Of a stretch of 64,000 nt of DNA, positions 12,101-24,100 are shown one piece after another. The stretch is from Acorus gramineus. Its lineage: Eukaryota; Streptophyta; Magnoliopsida; Acorales; Acoraceae. Location: assembly GCA_030737835.1 (NCBI GenBank), contig CM060853.1, positions 7,035,819 through 7,099,818 on the forward strand, in the 5' to 3' direction. Under the pieces are notes generated by a model. That model saw nothing but the letters and a program-made list of their open reading frames with translations. It did not search any database and was not told the DNA's origin. Position 1 is the first letter of the stretch; each line of letters opens with the position of its first letter. The translations under genes and the position numbers were made by a program.

Positions 12101-15100
12101 GGAATGTTAGCAAGCTGAGGCATGCTATTATGAATGGCGCCGAACAACATCCTGGAGCGACACACTATTCGGATAAGTCCTCACATATTATACTGAAAGA
12201 CAGAGGTTCCCGAAGTTCAGTTTCAAGAAAGTTACACTCATCAAGAGGAATTGTTATGAATCAGGGAAAGAATGTCGAAATGGAGACTGAGGTCAAGGTT
12301 GTCCATCGCCATTTACATGATGGAGACATTGTACTTGTCAATCGCCAGGTAATGCATGATGCTGTCTGTGTTTCTTATGTTTATTATTTATACTTTTGTC
12401 TAAATATGATAGCTGGGGTGTGCTGTGCCTTTCAGTGACCTGCTATGCATTTAATACAAAGTATTTTTCTTTTCTCTAAGGATGTTGGCTTTATTTTTTG
12501 TTTGGCTAGCCCATGCCTGTTCACGTATCTTTTAAGTTTGATTCAGCTTGCTTGCCAACAGTAAATATAGATAGAATCTGCTTTAACTTCTGCGTATTTA
12601 TTTAGCCTAAGGTGAAGAATACTGGATAACCATGTTCTGTTTCTAGTTTATATTCTATAGTTGCAATAGCACTACATTGGAAATTTGTGTTTTTATCAAT
12701 GGCTGGGCTGGAATCTCGGTTTGTAATTGGCTGATTGGCCCTCCACATGCACGCACGCGGGTGGGGGGGTGGGGGGTGGGGGGGGGGCGGATTTGCTTCT
12801 CTGAAATGTTGGTTAGGTATTTCCTTTTTCTTTTTGGTTAATTGTTACCCTTTGTCTCCTTTCCCATTTATTTTAGACTTAATTATGCATTTCTATGTGA
12901 GTCATCTGCTTCCCTGCTGTATTCAGCTGACATGCTTACACATGAAATGCAGGTTTTTAAATGTCTTCAATGTGAAGCTAGGATATCAGCTATAAATACT
13001 AGGATGGGCATGAAGCTAACAATCACTAGCTCTTTGATCCATATATTTATTACAGCATGTGGTAGGAACATTGCTTATGGAAACTAATAAATCATTGGCA
13101 GATGATCCCCAACTTGTAATGAAATTGCAGGTGTTCTCCCACCTTTGTGAAACATAAATAAAATGGCCAATGGCATTGTTGGTTTCCTTATTTGAACTGC
13201 TCCATGCATTCTTTCTTTTTTCTTGTCCTGTTTCAAATAGTGACTTTTTGGATTCATACAAGTGCCTGGATGTTGTAGGCCATTATATGTCTATATATAT
13301 CATGATGCATTTTAAGCAGTAAATGAATTAAACAAAAGAAAATAATTCTTACCCGCAAATGAGGTCAACCAAAAATATCTTTTAAGCATGTTAGGGTCTG
13401 GTTGTCCAGAAAGGAGGTCATCTTTAAAGAATTCTTGGATGTCCAGACAACGCCTTAAAAATTTCTTGGGAGACCATTTTAAGATTCATCAATGACTGGG
13501 GCCAAAACTGTGCAGGAGCTTGTTGTATTCTGTAACTTCTGTTGATTGGGCAAGCTCCAAGCGGAATGAGTGTCAGAATTTTTTTTATTGTGTGTCCTTT
13601 TTTCTTTTCTCTAATATGTAGATGAGAGTACTCATCTTCTGGAATCTAGAGTTTATCCGAAATAATCAATAAATTTTCGTGGCAAAGGGTGGGTTGGCTC
13701 TCGAGTCCTGTTGCTCTTTCATCAAGCTTGAAGGAAAGATGTGCAAGAAAGGAGTCCATATTTCTCTTGCTACATTCCAATGGCTAATCCCTCATGTGGT
13801 GTGCTAGTTTATGTAAATTATGAGAAACGAGTGCATCATTCAACAAAAGAGGTTTTATGTGGATAACATTTTGAATTAGCCCCTGTTCGGTGGAAGAGAT
13901 GTGGAATAGGGTGCATGTTTGTTTGTAAAGAATAAGTGGGTATAGTTGAGAATAAGCTGATTTTGGTATTCCAGGTCCCCTAGAATTGTGTTATTCGACC
14001 TTCCAATGGTATAAGGGGATCCACATGTCAAATATAAGGGACCCACGTGTCAAATTACTTGCCATCACCTCTTATAAATGAGGGGAGCGAAATGTGCCAA
14101 ATCATTTTCTTGCATTTTATAAATCTTTATCCACAACTTATCTATGATTAATCAAACAATAAAAACTTCATTATTATGTTTTCAAATGAAAATAACTAAA
14201 AACATTATAAATAAAAAAATGATTTATTTCACTGGTATAGTTTTCTATACTGAAATAGTTATTTATCTTGGAATATTTTATATCACTACCAAACAGCAAC
14301 TTAGAGATTGGGTCAAGATGATATTAGGAGTTAATACTTCTTTGACCATCATAGGTAATCGTTGGTTAGGGAGTTGACGATTCGGGTTTGCTCATCAATG
14401 GGATTCTCCTTCTCCAATGATTGCTCACTCTCTTTCTTTCCATTTCTTTTCTATTTATTATAATGTTGCGTGGAGATCCCTCGTCTCCTTTCTTCTGGGG
14501 CTTTTTTTTTTTTTTTAATAATATTGATGTTATCTCATGTTAAAAAAAACCTCTCAATCTTTCTAATAAGTTGGAAGGAGATCCCTCGTCTCCCTTTTTT
14601 GGGTGTTTTTGAAATAAGATTCACCTATATTTTCTTTGAAAAAAAAAAAAAACCTCTCAATTCCTATCATGTCAGACACCTGTGGATCTCTGAGAGGCCA
14701 GAGGCCTCCAACTTTACTATGAGAAGATCAATACCTGTAGTCCTCTATACAGTGTTTATCTATTCTTTTTCCCTTTCCCCTCCATCTTAGTTATTATTTA
14801 CTTACGTTCCTTGTTTTCAATGGCAGCCTACTCTTCACAAGCCTAGCATGATGGCACATGTAGTTCGAGTACTTAAAGGGGAGAAAACACTTCGCATGCA
14901 CTATGCAAATTGCAGGTTTTCAAAATGTTCTGACTTTCGTCTTGTTATGGTATGCATGAAATGTTTTTTTTCTAAGGATTCTGTGACATTACCCTCCCTG
15001 CAGCACATACAATGCTGATTTTGATGGTGATGAGATGAATATTCACTTTCCACAAGACGAAGTATCCCGTGCAGAAGCCATGAACATTGTGAATGCAAAT

Positions 15101-18100
15101 AAACAATACATAGTACCAACAAGTGGTGATCCCATTCGAGGATTGATTCAGGTCATTAACTTGACTATGTAATTTTTGTATGGATATGTTTTTACATTCG
15201 AAAATGGATGAATTATTTATTTAATTTTTAAATTGTGGCTATTCTTCAGGACCATATTGTAAGTTCTGTACTTCTTACAAAAAAAGACACATTTCTTAGC
15301 CGTGATGACTATCATCAGCTTCTGTATTCTTCTCTTGTACCTCTTGCTGCCCCTAGTTTTTCACGCGGAAATTCTGCACAAAAGGTATCCAAATTATGGT
15401 CTGATGAGGATGTGCAGCCCCTTCTTCCTGCAATCTGGAAACCAGTGCCATTATGGACAGGAAAACAGGTTAAAATTCAAAATGTATCTATATGTGGTGT
15501 TTTCATTCCATTTGCAACTAACATTGGATGTAAATAAGTATATGGATGTACTTAAAGATCAATGTCATGTGTTAGTCTCTAATGCATCTATAGCAATTAA
15601 AGATAAAAATTCTTTTGTGTGTAACCATTTTCCTCAAGAGTGTATTTTGTGTTGTTAATAACAATCTTGTGTTTAATTTTGATGTTTAGGTCATAACTAC
15701 TCTCTTGAACCATGTTACTAGAGGCCATCCACCTTTTACTGTGCTCAAGACTGGAAGAATTCCTCGTGACTATTTTGGAGCTAATAGTGGTGAACATGAG
15801 CTGCTAATTCAGAAGAATGAATTTATTCATGGGGTAATTGACAAGGCACAGTTTGGCAAGTATGGTTTGGTTCACACAGTTCAGGAGTTCTATGGCGGTA
15901 ACACAGCGGGCATTCTGCTTTCTGCTTTCAGTCGACTTTTTACTGTGTATTTGCAGGTAAGGCTGCTTTGTTCTTTTCCTTATATTGAGGCTAATTTTAC
16001 TTTGTTTTGTTATTTTGAGTTGAGAGTTTTAGTTAGAAAAATGTTTATTCCAGATGCATGGGTTTACATGCGGAGTAGATGACCTTCTCGTTGTGGAAAA
16101 GTTAGACATGCTCAGAAACAAACTGCTTGGAGAAAGTGAAAAAGGATCTGAAGAGGTGCATTCAAAGTTTGTTGTTACCAAGGATGGTGATACAGGTGTG
16201 TTCCGGAATCAAGGCCACACTTTTTATTCAAATATTCCGAATCATTGAAGATTATGTGCGATGTATGGGATTAACATTCTGCAGTTTCATGTGATACTTA
16301 TAATATAAGTACATTTTGGAAGTTTATTTGCAGAAAGTCTAATTTGCTTAGTTAATCAATCACTTCAAACATTTTATTTAGATGGACTCAGAGCCTTGTG
16401 GAACTGAATTTTCAGTCTGGTTGAATTCTGCTACATGTATATAAATATTAGTTTATATCCAAATCTCACTAAGATTGGATATATTTCTGTTTTTTTATTT
16501 CCCAGATTTTCTCAATTTTTTCAAATTCTTCTCTTTACTTTGTTGTCTCTGCTCCTTCACACACATTTGAACATAGAAGTGCAACTATTTGTAGGTTGAG
16601 TTCGATTGAAAAAAAAAAAGTCCCAAATGCTCGCCATGGGGACCCTCTTTTCCCATTCATATTCATTCACACTTAACCAACCTTTCATAAAAAAAAGGAC
16701 TTGTAACTAACAGCACATAGTGATTTTAATATTTTGGGCCCTAATTTTGAAAAAAATGTAAATCTAAATCTGCTTTTCTTTTGCATAGTTGTTTCTTTAT
16801 AGCTCCCTTTATCAAATATATTTACTATCCATTAATATTTGGATGTTTGCATTACAATTTTTTAAAACCATGCAACTTAGTATAATAGCGTGGATTAACT
16901 AGAGTTTTTTACTATTTTATACTTGATATAATTATGTTAAACTTCTATTTAGCAGTTGAAGACTTCTGTGTACTTTCACCCTTTTTCAGTTTTGTTTATG
17001 ATGCTAATTTTTCTCTTAAAAGTAACTTGCAAGATAATTGCAATTGTCATTTTTTTGTACTAAATTTTCCGTGTTTAGTTTATCAATTGTTGCCTTTGTG
17101 GCTCTTTACTTTGTAGAATGCCCACTTATTAAACCACCCTACCCTTCAGAGATGATTTTGTACAGATCACCTCTATAGACAGATTGTACAAAGCTTGTCT
17201 GAAATCTTTGAAGTTATGTGGATTGTTGTTCTAATGTATTACTGAATTCATGTTTTCACTAGGTGAGAATTTTTGTCTTGCTATTTTTAATTTTCCTCTA
17301 GAATTTAAACTGTTTATATCATGTCATCGAAGAGTTTTGATAATGCTTCTATTTAACCATGTTAACTTTTGTTTCTCTTTCTTTGATTTTTTTTTGCCCT
17401 TTGTGTTGATTGCTTGTGTAGATCCCATAAAAATGCAAATGAAGATAGAAAAGCTCATCCGTAGAAATGGTGAATCTGCTGTGGCACGTCTGGATAGGAT
17501 GATGTGCAGTGCCTTGAATGGCTTGACATCAAAGGTTAATGAGAATATAATTCCTAAAGGATTGTTAAAACACTTTCCAAAGAATTGTCTTTCTCTTATG
17601 ACGATGACAGGAGCTAAAGGTGGTCTGGTGAGTTCATAAATCTTATCATGTTAAGCATTGACCTTTATATTATGTTTAATTGATTGTGTTAGTGGCATCC
17701 ACTTTTGTTCCTCAAAAAAAATAAATCATGTTAAGCATTATCATATTTCTGAAGTTTATTTGGTGGTTGTGTATCTTTGAACATGCTAAATTAATTATTG
17801 ATCTAGGATGAATGCTACACAAAGTTAAATTAGTCTATGGGGTCCTTTTTTTTGAAGTCTTGATTTTAGTTGAAATCAGTGTCTCTGATATTTAATCTTT
17901 CTAAAGCCAGGGTATGTTTTGGTTGTTATTTGGAGTCTAGATCTAGGAAGTGCTTATCCACACATACATCATCCACTAAGTTCATCTTGTCCATGGGATA
18001 GACCCAATGTTTTAAATATGAAATTGATATATCAATTAAAGATTTAAAAAAAAAAGATGGAAAAAATGAAAAAATAAAGAGAAATGTTATTGGAACCGTT

Positions 18101-21100
18101 CATTGTGGAATTAACCTAATCTTGGCTTTGAGTTCCACCTCGTTGTGCCATGTAGGTGTTTCCACCGTCATCGTCGCCAGAGTTGGAATCTGTAGGCACC
18201 TCCTGAATTTCATTATCTGAGTCCTCTGTTTCTTTCTTGGCCCTTCCTTCTCCTTTTATTGTCATCTTCATCTGGATTATTAACAGTCTGCATGTGTCAT
18301 CGTCATTGAGGCTACTGTACTCGTCATTGCTAGCATAATTGTTCCATGTCTTGGTCAAATACTTCACATTCAACTTCAGCCCATTTCAACTTCTCGCCCT
18401 CCACTATAGCATCTGATCTAATTGGGTCTTGATGTGCTGGGTTTCACTGAAGATTTTGTAAACACTCATGCAACTGTTGAATGTATTGCACGAACATCAA
18501 ATCTATCAAATTCTTTTGTTTCAATCTGTTTTTCCTATTTGTGTGTAGCTGTCTCAAACAAAGAAAATCTATAGTTAGATCTTAGAACTGTAGAATCTGA
18601 ATTTCAAAAACCATAATTTTTAAATATCAAAATGCAACCTACATGCTTAAATTTGCTCTAATTATGCTCACAACTCGATGGGGAACAAGCCAATCCAGAA
18701 TTTTGATGGATAACCTCCTCAACTGCTCGACTTCACTTCTGTATTTGTCCCACCAATTAATTAGGATTGTGGTATCTCTCTATCTCCTCACAATGTCTGA
18801 ACTAATTGGTCAATTTTGTGCAAATAAACATTTAATAGCATAGATTAGAGGAATAACATGTTATGCTCTGTGTGCATTTTTCCAAAATCTAACAGAAATA
18901 ATAATACTCAATTAGTTTTCCAGTTCTTACTTTACACCACTTGCTATTTCTCTACTCTTGTGATACCATGAGTGTTCTAAATGCATCCCTATGCTCCATC
19001 AATGACTGCAAAGTTAAAAATGATGTTTCAAATCTAGTTGGTCTTGGTCTAACAACATCTTTATTGCAATACAATTATGCAATAGTTTTTGAAACTGTAC
19101 CGCTACATCAATTGCAAATTTCTGATGGCAATCAAGCTCTTGGAATACTTGAATTTGAAACTAAGATTACGTCAATTGTTACCTTGGACTTCTTAAATAT
19201 GCTATCTAAAAGAACTTATATTGCCTTGCCATAAACTCATATATATATATATATATATAAGCTCTCTAAAGTTATCTTATTTGCATTTAGGTAACAAATA
19301 TAAATTCTGTATCTTATGCTATATATCATTCAACAATAATTGCAAAATATGATCTCTTGAAGTCCAGATAATCTGACCAAGGCATTTGCATTATTATGTA
19401 GGTCAATTTCACACAAATTTCTTCTCTGTTAGGGCAACAAGAGTTGGAAGGGAAACGAGTCCCTCGTATGGCGTCCGGGAAAACGTTGCCATGCTTTCCT
19501 CCATGGGATACTGCATCTCGGGCAGGGGGGTTTATTAGTGATCGGTTTTTAACAGGTCTTCGTCCTCAGGAGTATTATTTTCATTGCATGGCTGGACGTG
19601 ATGGGTAAAGTGATATAATGCTTCAGATATTATCTTTGGATGTTTGCCTTGATATCTTCTACTTCATTGTTATCTAACAAAATTGATTTCTACATGTCTT
19701 AAAAATTGCATCTAAAGTTTAATTTCAACGTCCTATGTTATTGTAATCATCCACTTACATGGCATGTTAACTTTAAGATTAAAGTCTCTGCATGTTCCAA
19801 TGAAGAGAAATTCTGCTGAGTAATTATATAAGACTAAAATTTACTAAATTTATAAAGAGAGAAGCATAAACAAGTCTAGCCAAAATCTATTCCTTAAGGC
19901 TTTGCAGAAAAAAGCACAGGCAAGTTACTTTTCATAGGCATCCATACAATGTATATGAGCTAAAATGTGTACATATTAACACTGATCGAGCATTGATTAG
20001 GTTTTAATCGGCACCTAGCTCCTAAGAGGTTTGGTTGTCTTTTTTTTAAAGTCAGAAAACTGTATGAATTATCTATTATGAACTAAAAGTGGAATACCAT
20101 TAGTAGGAAATCCTCGAGATTACTCGTATACCTACATATATACTTTTCGATGTGGAATGTAAAGTGATTGGGATCGTGCCTCCACACTTGTCAACGGCCA
20201 TTGGATGTAGGGTTTTAAATCATGTGAAGTTCTATTTAGTAGCTTAGGGAATCATTAGATATTTCTGTATTTGATGAGAGATTTTATCATTTTTCCTAAT
20301 TTTAGTCTTTACAATTTTATTCTAATGTATAGCCATGCAAAAATTTAGTGTTTTGTTTTTTTTGGAGAACGAAAATATTGATTTCCTTATCTTTCTTCGT
20401 CTTGTTTCTCTATCCTCTAACCTATCTTCTTTGCCTCTAAATCTCCCTCTTTTCTCCGATCGCCATTAGTGCAAAATTAAAAAATCTGAAATCCATCCCC
20501 CTAATGATCGTACCAGATCCTTAATGACCTCACACTGATTCCTTTACATGTGGGGAAAATATCATCATTCAGACAATCGGACTCATCGGCTACGTCGTAA
20601 CTTAAATGATGTAGAAGCGGCAGAGTTGACCTCTCCTTTTGCATCTCTGGAAGAGGTGAATTTATATTTGGAAGAAGAAGACGCAGTGAGTTGGAAGTTG
20701 TCTCCAAGATCGGGTTTACCTCAGCCATGATGCTTGTTTTCTCCCTGAGGAACTTTGCATGCTGTGCTTCTAGCTGAGGGGCTCTCCTTTTGGAACAGGA
20801 AACGCGAGTATAGATGAGTAGGTTTTCCTTGATGGGTTGATTATTTTAACCATGAGTCAATTGATGCACCCCGTGGTAATGTTGCATCCTAAGAGATTCT
20901 TAGATTAACTCTGTTTTTTGGTAGCTCACTTTGAGCCCCATCAATGCCTCAAAAGCAAATAGGGAGGAATCAGAATTACTCAAATTCTTCATTTGATTTA
21001 CACAACACTAATGTCATCTACATATTGAAGATGAGCGACTGTGCCTCTCCATTCTCCTTCTACACATCCATTGATTGAGTCCATCTTACTCTGATTGCTC

Positions 21101-24100
21101 ACATTACCAAATTGATCTTCAGTGTCCAAAGTAGGAGGAGAAATAAAATGGGGATGAGAAAAAGTGGGTGCAGCTTGTGTAGTAAGAGAGCATTTTTGGG
21201 AAATAGTATCTGTAGAACTGAATCTCCTTGTTATCCAATTTGAATATTGCACAGTTATATGGGAAAACAGGAGGCAGTACTAGCAAAGAAAAGCTGGGAG
21301 AGGAATTATACATGATACAGGGAAAATTAGAAAAGTGAAAAATACAGGAATTGAAAATGTTTCTGGGATCTGAAAAAGAAGTGGATTTCCTTGATTTGTA
21401 TAGAAATTGAGTGTTTCCAACAGACAGAACATTTGTTTGTAAACAATCTTCATACTTCGATGTTCAAAACCTGCTGCATGTAAATTGTATTGGGGATTTT
21501 TTGCAATTTGTAGAATAGTATACACAACCTTATTACTATCTTTTCTTTTTGCGAAGTCATTGGTAACAGAGAAAAGTGTGTTATGTATGCAATCTACATT
21601 ACATTTATTTGAACATTGATGTAATAGATTGATTATCAGTTGCAGTGAATTTTGAACATTGAAAATTTATGTGGAAAGAAGATTTGCTCGAGTTTTATAG
21701 GCCTTTTGTTCCTTAAATCCAGTTTTTGGGTCAATATGATTTCTTCAGTTTCACCTTTTGTTATCTTGATCTGAAGTCCTTGATTATATGGCTGATGAGC
21801 AAAAAATACTTGTTTCATTCTTTCAGTATTTGTTTTGAATTTGTGAATTTGTTCAGGAGATGTTTATGAAAGGTAGAGATTTGTAGCTTCTTTAGTATGA
21901 TGTCTATTTTCCCCCTTTTACAGATTGGTAGATACGGCTGTCAAAACATCTCGTAGTGGATATCTGCAGCGATGCCTTATAAAAAATCTTGAATGTTTAA
22001 AAGTATCATATGATCACACAGTACGTGATGTAGATGGATCTATCATACAATTTTGCTATGGGGAGGATGGGGTTGATGTCCTTAGAACAAGCTTCATCGC
22101 TGAATGTGAAGCACTTGCTCTTGTAAGACTAGCAACTTCTCCCATTTCTTTTCTCTCTCTTAAATTTTAAAAAGGTCTCATTTTTATCTGCTATATGGTG
22201 TTCAGAATGAGGTGATCATTTCAGAAAGAATAGGAGACCAACATGCTAATGGGCCTCCGCTTCATTTTAATTCCAATCACTATATTAGAGATTTGCCCGT
22301 TACACTTCAAGATAAAGCTTCAAAATTCATCGATAACCTTCCAAAGAGTAAACAAATTGTTCTGAATTTGAGGAAGGAGAATTTGATTGAGTTGATGAAG
22401 GTTAAGTATTTCTCCAGTCTTGCACAGGCAGGAGAATCTGTTGGTGTGATTGCAGCTCAGTCAGTTGGAGAACCATCCACCCAGATGACGTAAGATGCAT
22501 TTCTTTTGAATATTGGCCTTTGTTATTACCATTTAATCTGTGCTTCGTGTACGTTATTCTTTGGTGATATTCCTCTAAAAGTTGTGTTGTTTTCAGGGGG
22601 ATCACTTAGCCATGAAGTTTTGTGATTGATTGTTTTTTTTTTTTTTTTGGTTATATAGCTGCAATTACACTGATATTTCATTGTTTGCTGAATGCACTCT
22701 AGTTGTGATCATTGTTTTATTAAGTGATCTGGTCCTTGGTTCCCTACTTATTTTTATGTACATTTATTTTATTATCTTAATAATTTTATTCATCTGTTTC
22801 TATTTGTTTCATGTGTAAAGTAAGAGTTTACTTCATACATGAAATACAGGATGTGAATTAGTCTATGATTCATTGATGTCTTTTCCCTACCTGATGAAGT
22901 CATGTATCAAATGGTGTAAAGCATCTCAGATTCTTTTGTAAGCCAATCACCCGGTGTTGCAAATTATATTTTTCCTTACCATTTTACAAGTCTATGTTTA
23001 TTCATTTGATTTAATTCAGATGTATTAACTTTATCGGAATTTGACAAAAAATTGTTAAACAACTTATCTAATATTGGAAGATGGGAGTGATTTTGATATT
23101 TATTTGTATGAATTAACCTACTTAGGCTCTTTTTCTCTGATGAATCATATATGATAAATGATTCTGGTCAGGAGTATTATCTCATGCATTTTTTTTTCTC
23201 TTTCAGGTTGAACACATTTCATTTAGCAGGCAGAGGAGAAATGAATGTAACGCTTGGAATCCCACGTCTCCAGGAGATCTTGATGACTGCTTCAAAGAAA
23301 ATCCAAACTCCAGTCATGACATGTCCCTTGAAGGAGGGAAAGACAAGGCAAGTTGATCTCCTTATTTATAGTTAAAGGAAGTTTGATAACAAGATCCATT
23401 CACCAAGACATGCCCCTTCATAGAGATTGTCCCAAATAGGCATCCAGACCATAATTAACAAAATGATAACAAGAATATCGTAATAACTGAATAGGACATT
23501 ATTAATTTATTTACAGTCTTGAAAAAAACAGATAATATCACCAAAAGATTACATAACAAGAAGACCAGTTTATCGTGTTGACTAGCAGAGTGTAAAATAA
23601 ATAATTTTACCAAATTATTGTATATGACTTTCTTCATAACTTGTGAGAACAGATCTAAAAGTAATAAATGTAGAATTAATGGTTTTTTTTTTTTTTGATG
23701 ACGAATGTAGAATTAATGTTACCCTTTTAAATGTTATAATGTGGACCGGTTTCCCCTTTATAGTATAAAATCTTTGGTTAATATGTCATTTATCTGTTGA
23801 AGACATTAATTAGATAGAAGGATTTGAGATTGTAGAAATTAATTTATTTACTAACAAAGAAATTTATAGTTGTGCATCAAAATTTTTATTTTCCATTGGA
23901 TTGTTTTAATTTAAGAAAAGGTAAGACATTCTACCATGATATATTGAAAATAAAACATAGTACAATGTCATGGAAAGAAAGAAAAAAACAACAAAAAGTA
24001 CCAGCTCCGGCGGTAGTAAGGCTAGCTACTGCTGTACCCAGCCCCCTTAGAACACTCACAATCACTCCTCAATTCAGTTTTCCTCCCTCAAAAGGGACCC

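Noticed and set aside
20540-21065. Classic twin-priming LINE inversion
   Set aside because: The order and orientation of the two pieces do not match the expected product.
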